NCBI GenBank assembly: GCA_002340515.1
Contig: DDMF01000117.1
Coordinates: 1 to 36,827 of the forward strand
DNA from: Rhodobacteraceae bacterium UBA2553
Lineage (GTDB): Bacteria; Pseudomonadota; Alphaproteobacteria; Rhodobacterales; Rhodobacteraceae
DNA: 36,827 nucleotides
Direction of reading: 5' to 3'
Made by a program: the position numbers and the translations under genes. The notes under the pieces are model-generated. The model had not been told where the DNA came from and ran no database searches. It saw only the letters and a list, made by a program, of their open reading frames with translations. Every line of letters begins with the position of its first letter. Position 1 is the stretch's first letter. Below, in pieces: positions 1 through 6,700 of the stretch.

Positions 1-121
1 CATATTGACCCCCGATGAGGCCTATGACAGCAAAACAGAACAAATGAGATTAGCAGCCTAAATGAAACCCTGATCCATCTTAACAAGGCTGCAAACTGGT
101 CTAAAATCTAGGACCACCTCT
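1..121 (+). mobile_element. Right end of an insertion sequence (transposase tail plus terminal segment)
   Basis: Frame 2 is open from the window edge to a TAA at 59-61 and reads ...LTPDEAY...MRLAA, which resembles the extreme C-terminus of IS3-type DDE transposases. About 60 non-coding bases follow before homology to a WYL regulator begins at about base 122. The layout (transposase stop, short tail, interrupted host gene) fits the right end of an IS inserted in the WYL gene. The terminal inverted repeat cannot be confirmed because the left end is outside the window. The family assignment is tentative. Confidence 0.5.
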
Positions 122-130
122 GTAGGCCGG

Positions 131-637
131 ATGAATTTAGCTTATTCTGAGGCGGTCGATCTTCTCATAAGTATTGCGGTTGCAGAGCAGATGAACTCAC
201 CAATGTTTCTGGCGAGCCTGGGGTCCGTCCGGCGGCAATTGGTGGCCTCTTTTTCGCCTGAGAAGCGTAACAAGGTGAACCGCCTGAAATCCCGCATATT
301 GATTGGTGTCACCGCGTCAACTTACGTTCAGGCGAGCGCAAGCGCCCCTCCGAAACGGGTCGTGCAGACTCTGCATCAGGCCTTTATCGATCAAGAGGTG
401 CTGGAGATTCGGTACAAAAGAGAAGATGGCGAAACGTCCGAACGAAAGATCGCACCACATTACCTTTTGTTAAAATACCCCGTTTGGTATGTCGTTGCGT
501 CTGACGACCTCAGGAAGGGACCAAGGGTCTTTCGTTGTGATCGGATACTGGCTGCGGCCAAGACGGGAACGCATTTCAACCTGTTGCCAAAGGAGGAGTT
601 CGGACCATCTTTGGCTGATGACGACCTTTCGATGTGA
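131..637 (+). pseudogene. N-terminally truncated WYL-domain transcriptional regulator
   Basis: The 168 residues align along their whole length with residues ~75-240 of the intact WYL regulator at 2479-3207 (shared features: EAxDLL, AxxSFSPEK-like block, LEIRYK, ERxIxPHxLxL, VWYVV, FRCDR). The N-terminal winged helix-turn-helix of about 70 residues is missing. Homology runs upstream of the ATG as Val-Gly-Arg at 122-130 and then stops abruptly at the IS remnant. The fragment keeps the WYL sensory domain but cannot bind DNA by the usual domain, so it is probably a broken gene. An internal ATG could still give a stable WYL-only protein. Confidence 0.75.
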
Positions 638-900
638 TGAAAACATAGCCCCCCACGCAGGCACCGGACATTGTCAGGCTTCAATGAGACGAACCCGACT
701 TGTGCGATAGCGACTATTGCTGACGCAGAGGGTCTTCGCAGGTGTAGCAATGCGTTTTGAGCAACGTAGTAGAATTCGCGGAATCGCTCGCATACACAAT
801 TCATTACTCAATTGGAGCTTTCTGTTGTGAACTCATGTTGAAGTGCATTTGCATATCGTGAGCGTTCTTTGTCTCGACCAACTATGTGGATGCGCCATTG
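638..900. other. Intergenic region, no gene recognised
   Basis: These 263 bases lie between the WYL fragment and the 3' end of the AlkC-like gene. Short overlapping open frames on both strands have no convincing ribosome binding site. No strong terminator hairpin was seen. Confidence 0.5.
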
Positions 901-2028
901 TTATTTGTTCAATTGAAGGTCGAAATCTGATTTCCCGAAATCGCGACCATTAATGCGCAGTGAAAGGAAGTGCTGACCAGCATAGTACTTCCGGGTGGTT
1001 ATTGGACGAATGGCATGTTCGCGTCGCAACTTTGTGGTTTCGCCGGGGCCCAGTACCATCTGCCTCCACTTGAACACTTTTGCAGAAAGCGATCCGTTCG
1101 CTTTACGGTGATGGATAACATAGTCGATCAGCAACTTCTGTGGGTCAGTTTTCCGAGAAGACAGTGTCACCTCAAAACCTAATTTTTCGCCTAAGATTAC
1201 CGTGTCTGTGACGATAAAGATTTCCGGGTCCCTGATCGCTGGTGGCAATACACCAAATACTGCAAGGGTTCTTTCGTCCCCTTGCTTGATCAAACTTCGG
1301 CATGCATGGCGGATCAGTTTTTCCCGATCTTTTGTTGCGCCTTTCATCCAGTTTTCTGCGATGTCTACGACGAAATCAGGGTGATCCTTGGCGATGTCGT
1401 TTAGGTGATTGGCGACTGATCGGCGCACATATTCAGACGGATCGTCTCTCAGGGCGTCGAGGATCGGACGTGTTCTTGACGGATCTGTCATGAGCGCCTT
1501 CAATCGCATTCCCCAAGGCAATCTTGGTCGTGATCCTTCTGACGCCAGACGTCTGACATGTTCATTCTCATCGTGAGTCCAATCCAAGATGATAGAGAGC
1601 GCGCGGTCTGGGTCCGCTTCGATAAATGGACGAACATCGAATTCTGACGTCCCGCGCATCGTGATTTCACGCAGAGCGCGCATAGAGTCGTCAAAATCGT
1701 CGAGACCTGATTGACCAATGACGTCTGTTAACGGCCAGACACCCCAGCCGCACAAACCTTCTTTCGAACTTGAGGCGGACGCATGGTTATTCTTGTCAGG
1801 ATGAAGCATCCCGACAAGAATGGCGTTTCGCCGCTGAACATCTTCAGGCAGCACCGCGAGCATGTTTTCAGAGATGAGTTTGACACGCTGCTTTAACTCT
1901 AACTGCGAAAGCATCGGCAAGATTGAGGAGGTGAACGCGAGGGCGTCAAACGCTGGTATCTGCTTGCCCAGATGCCATGCGCAAAGGGTGACGATCTCTT
2001 CGGAAATGAGATTTTTGAACGGCTCCAT
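901..2028 (-). CDS. AlkC-like DNA alkylation repair protein (HEAT-like repeat fold)
   Basis: The 375-residue protein has the signature of the AlkC branch of the AlkC/AlkD superfamily (COG4335): an N-terminal 'P...LI..EIV' helix, a central 'W...N.HVRRLASEGSRPRLPW' block at about residues 155-172, then helical repeats containing 'D.S.YVRRSVANHLNDIAKDHP' at ~195-217. Members of this family are glycosylases that remove 3-methyladenine-type lesions from DNA while packing the helix with HEAT-like repeats. The length is normal for AlkC. The C-terminal ~80 residues are beta-rich, as in AlkC proteins with an Ig-like tail. The gene lies 48 bases downstream of the small gene at 2077-2406 on the same strand, so the two probably form an operon. 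Confidence 0.8.
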   Translation of the reverse strand: MEPFKNLISEEIVTLCAWHLGKQIPAFDALAFTSSILPMLSQLELKQRVKLISENMLAVLPEDVQRRNAILVGMLHPDKNNHASASSSKEGLCGWGVWPLTDVIGQSGLDDFDDSMRALREITMRGTSEFDVRPFIEADPDRALSIILDWTHDENEHVRRLASEGSRPRLPWGMRLKALMTDPSRTRPILDALRDDPSEYVRRSVANHLNDIAKDHPDFVVDIAENWMKGATKDREKLIRHACRSLIKQGDERTLAVFGVLPPAIRDPEIFIVTDTVILGEKLGFEVTLSSRKTDPQKLLIDYVIHHRKANGSLSAKVFKWRQMVLGPGETTKLRREHAIRPITTRKYYAGQHFLSLRINGRDFGKSDFDLQLNK

Positions 2029-2076
2029 TCGATTTCACCCTGCTTTCTCAACGCTCACGCGGTGGATTTACACTAT

Positions 2077-2406
2077 CTAGACAGCACCAAACGAACTGAT
2101 CAGAGGACAATGTTCGACGCCTTCTTCCATGTTCTCCGGGTCAAACGCCATCATCGAAAAATAATTTCCCGCCAGCTCGGAGTTTTGCGCTTTCTGAAAA
2201 ACTACGTCGGCCTGAGCCTGACTTGTCCACTTAATGATATCGACGTATGTGCCGTCTTTGCGGCGCACCAGATCTCGTCTCACAAACCCGTCCTGCCGAG
2301 ACAAGAAGCCGTTTTGAAACGCCTCCGATGCTTGGAGCAAATCTTGTTCTGTCTTACCAGCGGCCAAACGAATTTGGGCCAGTTCGATCGTTTCCTGCGT
2401 CATCAC
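2077..2406 (-). CDS. Small ABM-like (dimeric alpha/beta barrel) protein
   Basis: The 109-residue protein begins 'MMTQETIELAQIRLAAG' and has the pattern of antibiotic-biosynthesis-monooxygenase-like ferredoxin folds: a first strand (ELAQIRLAAG), a helix, a strand ending 'GFVRRDLVRR.DGTYVDIIKW' and a helix rich in Ala/Gln followed by 'YFSMMAF'. The substrate cannot be told. It precedes the AlkC-like gene and is transcribed divergently from the WYL regulator at 2479, a usual arrangement for a regulator and its target operon. It could also be a non-enzymatic stress-response barrel protein. Confidence 0.6.
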   Translation of the reverse strand: MMTQETIELAQIRLAAGKTEQDLLQASEAFQNGFLSRQDGFVRRDLVRRKDGTYVDIIKWTSQAQADVVFQKAQNSELAGNYFSMMAFDPENMEEGVEHCPLISSFGAV

Positions 2407-2478
2407 ATTTTCCTTTGTTGAGAATCGCTACAACACGAAGATATTCACAAACATGACAAATTATGACATATTTGATTC
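2407..2478. promoter_or_regulatory. Divergent promoter region with ATGACA direct repeats
   Basis: The 72-base gap separates the divergent alkC operon and WYL regulator. ATGACA occurs at 2453-2458 and again at 2463-2468, exactly 10 bases apart, so both copies face the same side of the helix. This is a good candidate for the WYL regulator's operator. No Shine-Dalgarno sequence precedes the ATG at 2479, so the regulator mRNA may have a very short leader. Confidence 0.45.
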
Positions 2479-3207
2479 ATGCAAACACAAACCCGTCTTG
2501 AACGCCTTGATCGCCTCGAAAGTTGGTTGAAATCCGATGAAATGCTCGTTCTTCGAGACGCCGCGCTGGAACTTGGCGTAAGCATCCGCACGATCAATCG
2601 AGATATCGATCTGTTGCGCGAGCGGGGTATCCCTGTCGAGGCGGATCGAGGACGTGGCGGTGGTGTACGGCTCAACAGCCAGTGGGGTGTTGGTCGCGTT
2701 TCCTTTACGTATCGAGAAGCGATTGACCTTCTTGTCGGAATTTCGATGAGTGATCACACTGACCAGCCGATGCAAATGGGTCAGTCCACGTCGATTAAGC
2801 GCAAGCTTATGGCGTCATTTTCTCACCCCGATCAGGCGAAGATTAACAAGCTCAGACATCGGATTCGAACGGGACCACCGTCATCACAGAAATCCGTGGA
2901 GAGTTTTATGTCATCAAAACCCCAAGTCGGCGCAGTCTTGAAGGAAGCATTTCTTCTGAACAAGGTTGCCGAGCTGAGGTATAAAGACGGGGGCGGACAG
3001 GAAACCGAACGACGAATTGAGCCGCACTTCCTCGTCCTGAACCCACCAATCTGGTATGCTGTTTGCTGGGACCAACTGCGCAGCGATATCCGCACCTTCA
3101 GATGTGACAGAATGTGTGACCTGTGTCTCACAGGGGCGAATTTCAGTTTACGCCCATGGCAAGACTTTATGCATACCATGGACGGCAATCCAACAATCTC
3201 AATCTAA
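2479..3207 (+). CDS. WYL-domain transcriptional regulator (YafY type)
   Basis: The 242-residue protein has an N-terminal winged HTH (residues ~8-60; 'LRDAALELGVSIRTINRDIDLL' is the HTH) and then a glycine-rich wing 'RGRGGGVRL'. The C-terminal WYL domain covers ~95-235, with 'RYKDGGGQETERRIEPHFLVL', 'PIWYAV' and 'IRTFRCDR'. Proteins of this family sense small ligands or nucleic acids and are often tied to DNA damage or defence genes. It is divergent from the ABM-like/AlkC operon and probably controls it. A truncated paralogue lies at 131-637, so this region once held two related regulators. Confidence 0.85.
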   Translation: MQTQTRLERLDRLESWLKSDEMLVLRDAALELGVSIRTINRDIDLLRERGIPVEADRGRGGGVRLNSQWGVGRVSFTYREAIDLLVGISMSDHTDQPMQMGQSTSIKRKLMASFSHPDQAKINKLRHRIRTGPPSSQKSVESFMSSKPQVGAVLKEAFLLNKVAELRYKDGGGQETERRIEPHFLVLNPPIWYAVCWDQLRSDIRTFRCDRMCDLCLTGANFSLRPWQDFMHTMDGNPTISI

Positions 3208-3377
3208 ACGTCTGGAACTCGATAACTGGAATGCCGTAGGTCGAAAGTACCACTTGCGCCGTTAATGACGGCTTTCGTCGCTGCATGGCGGCATACAAGT
3301 GCACCCAAGCGCAGCAGAAATTGTGCTACGCGCGCCCGCAGCGAAAAATCGACACTTCTGCTGCGGGCTCGTTCCTG

Positions 3378-3581
3378 CTATTCGCTGCGATTTGCACCAA
3401 GGTCCGGTTCTGCCTGTTGCTCTGGGCAGCTTGTAGATTGAGGCAGGCCGTCTTCATACAGTGCAGCCTGCGTTTCGCCGTTGCCCCATTGATAGAGCAG
3501 GCCAATTTCAACGCCTGTTTTAATGCACGTAACGCGGCCGATGGCTTCAGCCGTTGTGCGAACACTCTCAAATTCGGGCAA
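3378..3581 (-). CDS. Small conserved-looking protein downstream of an XRE regulator
   Basis: The 67-residue frame starts two bases after the XRE gene's stop, on the same strand. Its sequence (start 'MPEFESVRTTAEAIGRVTC', then 'VEIGLLYQWGNGETQAALYED') looks like a compact beta-rich protein, not a random shadow frame. The last ~15 residues are polar and probably disordered. No function can be given. The tight coupling to the XRE gene is the main support. Confidence 0.5.
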   Translation of the reverse strand: MPEFESVRTTAEAIGRVTCIKTGVEIGLLYQWGNGETQAALYEDGLPQSTSCPEQQAEPDLGANRSE

Positions 3582-3583
3582 AA

Positions 3584-3796
3584 CTAGCCCCTCTCGTTAA
3601 ACAATTCCTTTGCGTCGACCTCAAGGGCGCGCGCTATCCGCTCCAGAACATCCAATGATGCTGAAAATTTGGCGAGTTCGATCTCGCTGACATAACTGCG
3701 ATCCATGTCCGCAGCTAAAGCTAACTGTTCTTGGCTCAATCCTCTGGAATTTCTTAGATTCTGGATATTTAGCCCTACTCGTTCCCTCAATTTCAT
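3584..3796 (-). CDS. XRE-family single-domain HTH regulator
   Basis: The 70 residues are almost entirely one Cro/CI-type helix-turn-helix: 'VGLNIQNLRNSRGLSQEQLA', then 'ADMDRSYVSEIELAKFSASL' and 'LERIARALEVDAKELF'. There is no effector domain. Such small regulators often control mobile-element or restriction genes. The gene is probably co-transcribed with the small gene at 3378-3581. The upstream bases 3797-3813 contain a short GGCC-type inverted repeat near the start that may be an autoregulatory site. Confidence 0.8.
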   Translation of the reverse strand: MKLRERVGLNIQNLRNSRGLSQEQLALAADMDRSYVSEIELAKFSASLDVLERIARALEVDAKELFNERG

Positions 3797-3954
3797 GGCC
3801 TGTCTTCGGCCAAATCATGAGGGTTGCTCTACGGAGTATATTCCACAAAGCGCGCGCGAGCTGTTATAAGTGTCTTCCCGCATATGGTGTGACGGGGGAG
3901 CTTAAGCGTAGATTTTCAATACTATCGTAATGTTGTCGAAAGGTATTTATTGAA

Positions 3955-4596
3955 ATGTCGCTCATAATCATCCGCAACTGGCTCGGCGGGGTCGCCTTAG
4001 CTTTCATTTCCAGCACGACCCCGCAGGCTGCAAGGGCTTACCAAGTTGATTGTGCCATTCTGCTTTGCCTTGCTGGTGGGTGGCCAGCTTCAGCAGAATG
4101 TGCTCATGCCCGTGCCGTGTTCATCAGGCGGATCACGCCTTGGCCGATCGAGCCGCCGCTACAAATCTGGCGTTGCCCGATGGGGGTGGCAGAGCGCGCT
4201 CCGTTGCAAAGCACAGCTCCTCAGGTTTGGCAGGCGAATGACCAAGTCAGGATTGGTGTTGGCCAAGTCATCTTGGCACAGGTCGTAGACGGTGGCGCAG
4301 ATATTGACATCAGCGGCTTGGAGTTCGATTTCGTGCGCTCGATCCGCGTTTGGGACGTGCGGTATTATAGCCATCGTGAACGTGGACGCGACGACGATTG
4401 CTCGGAAAGCCACAACATGCGGCTGGGAACCTATGGTTCTCAGGGCGATTTTGGATGGCAGCGTACCACGCCTGCGGCGGCCCCTCAATGGGTTCTGCCA
4501 TCCCGAAGTTGTTCGTCATCGAATTGGCGACGAGGGGTCGGTGTCGAATGGGAAGATCACGAAGGCAACCACGGATATGAGTGGGTGGCCTATTGA
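3955..4596 (+). CDS. Exported protein of unknown function from a mobile region
   Basis: The 213-residue protein has an N-terminal signal peptide (hydrophobic stretch to about residue 25, 'SSTTPQAARA' cleavage region). It continues 'YQVDCAILLCLAGGWPASAECAHARAVFIRRITPWPIEPP', a Cys-rich block of the kind seen in hypothetical proteins of alphaproteobacterial conjugative elements. The middle is a small beta domain ('VRYYSHRERGRDDDCSES') and the C-terminus is polar. I do not recognise a function. It converges with the RHH gene at 4599. Confidence 0.55.
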   Translation: MSLIIIRNWLGGVALAFISSTTPQAARAYQVDCAILLCLAGGWPASAECAHARAVFIRRITPWPIEPPLQIWRCPMGVAERAPLQSTAPQVWQANDQVRIGVGQVILAQVVDGGADIDISGLEFDFVRSIRVWDVRYYSHRERGRDDDCSESHNMRLGTYGSQGDFGWQRTTPAAAPQWVLPSRSCSSSNWRRGVGVEWEDHEGNHGYEWVAY

Positions 4597-4598
4597 GG

Positions 4599-4904
4599 CT
4601 AGTCTCCGATGTCCTTCATGCGCTCGGCGATATCACCAGCAATGCGCTCATATAGGGTAGCTTGTTTGTCTCTGGCGGAACCCGGTTTGGGATTTCGACG
4701 ACGGATTCTTTTGGCGAGCCAGAACAACATCCGGGCAGCAGGATCGGACGTCGCATCCGGTTCTGCTGCTGGGTACTTTTCTTCCAGTGCCACAACGATT
4801 TCCTGAGACAGGCTGCGTCGGTTGATTGTGGCATGCGTTTCCAACCGTTTTTTGAGCGCGGCGGGGAGCAAGAGTTTGAATTGGAGCAAGGCTTCATCTT
4901 TCAT
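4599..4904 (-). CDS. Arc-type ribbon-helix-helix DNA-binding protein
   Basis: The N-terminal part is an Arc-like ribbon-helix-helix: strand 'LQFKLLLP', then helices 'AALKKRLETHATINRRSLSQEIVVALEE'. The tail is basic ('IRRRNPKPGSAR') and may add DNA contacts. The ATG at 4904 is preferred here because it puts both GGACA-N5-TGTCC palindromes upstream. An in-frame ATG at 4946 has the better ribosome binding site (AAAGGA) and would give 115 residues, with one palindrome inside the coding sequence. It is divergent from a second RHH gene at 4974 and probably represses it and itself. Confidence 0.7.
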   Translation of the reverse strand: MKDEALLQFKLLLPAALKKRLETHATINRRSLSQEIVVALEEKYPAAEPDATSDPAARMLFWLAKRIRRRNPKPGSARDKQATLYERIAGDIAERMKDIGD

Positions 4905-4915
4905 GATTGCATGAT

Positions 4916-4955
4916 GGACAGTATTTGTCCCTAATGATATGGACATTTTATGTCC
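4916..4955. promoter_or_regulatory. Twin palindromic operator GGACA-N5-TGTCC
   Basis: GGACAGTATTTGTCC at 4916-4930 and GGACATTTTATGTCC at 4941-4955 share perfect 5-base arms and a 5-base spacer. Their centres are 25 bases apart. They lie between two divergently transcribed Arc-type RHH genes, which makes them the likely cooperative binding sites of one of those proteins. Confidence 0.7.
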
Positions 4956-4973
4956 TTTTGTCGAGGTGTGAAT

Positions 4974-5135
4974 ATGAAAACAACCCAGTTCAAACTTAAC
5001 CTGCCAGCGGACGTGAAAGCCTGGCTAGAAGAAGAGGCGGTGCGGAACCTACGCTCGCAGGGGTCGCAAGTTGTGTCCTGCCTGCGGGCAGCAATGTCGC
5101 GACAAGAGACGCTTCGCGAGGGGGCTGAGAAATGA
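4974..5135 (+). CDS. Small ribbon-helix-helix protein
   Basis: The 53 residues begin MKTTQFKLNLPADVKAWL, the strand and first helix of an Arc-type RHH, followed by 'RNLRSQGSQVVSCLRAAM', the second helix. The start at 4974 is preceded by GAGG; a longer frame from 4950 lacks support. Its TGA overlaps the ATG of the next gene (ATGA at 5132-5135), so it is translationally coupled to the AlpA-like gene and the integrase. It probably regulates excision or integrase expression. Confidence 0.7.
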   Translation: MKTTQFKLNLPADVKAWLEEEAVRNLRSQGSQVVSCLRAAMSRQETLREGAEK

Positions 5136-5389
5136 GCCTGAACCAAATCCAACTGATTCCGACGCCGGAACTGGCGCTTTTGTTTGGGTACAATGAACCA
5201 AGCGCGTCATTCTACGATTTCTGCCGCCGGACGGGCATCGCCCCCGTACCTGGACGACGGGGTTGGTATGATCCGAAACTCATTCGGGCGCGATTGGATG
5301 CTGTTCAGGGCATAAGCGCCGCCGAGCGAGAGGCAACTACGCAACCGAACCTCGTTGCACAGCGGAGAGCGCGCCATGCCCAGAAGTAA
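5132..5389 (+). CDS. AlpA/excisionase-like small DNA-binding protein
   Basis: The 85-residue protein has the layout of a MerR-type small winged HTH used by AlpA/Xis proteins: 'LIPTPELALLFGYNEPSASFYDFCRRTGIAPVPGRRGWYDPKLIRARLDAV'. It overlaps the RHH gene upstream and the integrase gene downstream (ATG at 5376). Position and order (RHH, AlpA-like, integrase) fit a recombination directionality factor. Confidence 0.65.
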   Translation: MSLNQIQLIPTPELALLFGYNEPSASFYDFCRRTGIAPVPGRRGWYDPKLIRARLDAVQGISAAEREATTQPNLVAQRRARHAQK

Positions 5390-6451
5390 CCTACCCAAAG
5401 GGGTTCACCGTGTCCGACGCAAAGTCGTATCTGGTGTTCGATATCATTTTACGCGTGGCGAGGTGGTCCCAAGTTTTGGGAAGGGACAGAGCCAAACCCC
5501 AAAGAGCCAGAATTTTTCCATGCCTTTTCACAGTGCGGCATGCCGATTAGTCCTACCGAATATCTGGCGACCCATTTGGTTGATGATTTTCTCTCTAGTG
5601 CGTCTTTGCCTAAAGCCGAGCGGTCCAAAGCAGATATTCGAAAGTGGCTGGAATTTTTTCGCGAGGAGTTCGGGGCGGATCCAATTGCAATGCTCGAAGA
5701 GCGCGCTTCAAGGGGCGAAGTGAATAATTGGCGAAAGAAATGGCTTCATTCGCCCAAGCAGCACGACATGGCGGGCACACATGCGACTCGTGTTTTGAAT
5801 TGGGCGGTAGAAGAGGGGAAGCTCAAAGAGCACCACTGCCATAAGCTAAAGAAGCTCTATCAATCGAACCGTACCGAAATCATCTGGACGAGCGGCGATT
5901 TTGCTCAGTTTAATAGGCATGCGCCCAAATGGGTCCAACGGATCTTAAGGGCAGGTTGCGAAACCGGTTTGCGGGCGGCCGATTTGGTTCAGGTCAAGAT
6001 GGACCAGTTCGAAGACACACCCCACGGTAAACGACTTCGCTTTCGCACCAGTAAGCGTGGGCAAATCGCTTTCATCCCAGCAACCGCAGCACTTGAGAAA
6101 TTGATCGCCGAAACGCCAGAACATCAGGAAATGCTGCTTGTTTCTGAATTGGGTCGGCCTTTGACGGCTCGCTGGGCATCAAACCAGATCACGAAGTGGC
6201 GGCGCGAAGCGCAAATTCCCCCGTGGATTGATGGTCGGGAAAAAACTCTGTCCGATACGCGCGGTACGGCTGCGACAAGATTGCTGAACGCAGATCTGTC
6301 TTTGCGCCAAATAGCAGTCCTGATGGGGTGGTCTGTGCGCTACGCCGCGCAAGTTATCGAACATTATGCGCTGGTTAGTCCCGACGAAAGCGATGCCGTT
6401 TTGCGCAAGCTCAATAGGGCAAAAACACTGTCTCAAAGCACAAAAATGTAA
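5376..6451 (+). pseudogene. Tyrosine site-specific integrase with a one-base frameshift
   Basis: The start at 5376 reads 'MPRSNLPKGVHRVRRKVVSGVRYHF'. The frame then breaks at the TTTT run 5447-5450. Adding one T restores a continuous reading, 'HFYAWRGGPKFWEGTEPNP' and onward into the long frame that ends at 6451. The C-terminal domain has the first catalytic Arg ('GCETGLRAADLVQV'), an RGTAATRL box II, 'LMGWSVRYAAQVIEHY' with the Tyr nucleophile, and normal spacing. The full-length protein would be about 358 residues. Either the gene is dead or a base was lost in sequencing; the homopolymer makes both possible. Its end is 62 bases from the tRNA-Cys fragment, as expected for a tRNA-targeting integrase. 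Confidence 0.85.
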
Positions 6452-6465
6452 ACGCCCCTGTAAAC
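6447..6465 (+). repeat. Paired TGTAAAC motif, probable integrase arm site
   Basis: ATGTAAACGCCCCTGTAAA overlaps the end of the frameshifted integrase. It closely resembles the two ATGTAAACNCCATGTAAA repeats around the tRNA-Asn fragment at 10519 and 10748. It lies 49 bases from the tRNA-Cys fragment. Confidence 0.5.
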
Positions 6466-6513
6466 GGTGGGCCCCAAGCATGGGAAGGGATACTCTAAGT
6501 GATTGTTTTTAAA

Positions 6514-6561
6514 TGGAGGCGAGTACCGGAATCGAACCGGTGTACACGGATTTGCAATCCG
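6514..6561 (-). repeat. attL: duplicated 3' half of tRNA-Cys
   Basis: These 48 bases are identical to 28568-28615, covering the CCA end, acceptor 3' strand, T arm, variable region and anticodon loop of tRNA-Cys. Identity stops inside the anticodon arm, a typical crossover position for tRNA-targeting tyrosine integrases. It is not a functional tRNA because the 5' half is missing. Confidence 0.9.
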
Positions 6562-6573
6562 TGAAATATGGGT

Positions 6574-6584
6574 TTCATAGGTGA
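6574..6584. repeat. Left inverted motif of the island end
   Basis: TTCATAGGTGA lies 13 bases inside attL. Its exact reverse complement, TCACCTATGAA, is at 28478-28488, inside the right end. This suggests a binding site for integrase or an accessory factor. Confidence 0.45.
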
Positions 6585-6679
6585 GTATGACGGAACCTAT
6601 TTTCTTCTTTGTCCTTGAATATAAGGGGTTTTGTGATTATTGCTGAACATAGCAACACCTCCTTATGCCTGCGATCTAT

Positions 6680-6700
6680 GAGACTGAAAAGAGACTGAAA
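6680..6700 (+). repeat. Left paired arm motif GAGACTGAAA
   Basis: GAGACTGAAA occurs at 6680-6689 and 6691-6700, an 11-base period. The last base is the A of the integrase ATG. The right end holds GAGACTAAAA/GAGACTAAA with the same period at 28502-28521. These fit arm-type sites of the adjacent integrase and could also allow integrase to repress its own gene. Confidence 0.6.

Noticed and set aside
3285..3587. Plus-strand 100-residue frame
   Set aside because: It overlaps the better-supported minus-strand small gene coupled to the XRE regulator and has no ribosome binding site.
6514..6561. A second functional tRNA-Cys
   Set aside because: Only the 3' half is present; the sequence beyond the anticodon loop cannot form the rest of the cloverleaf.
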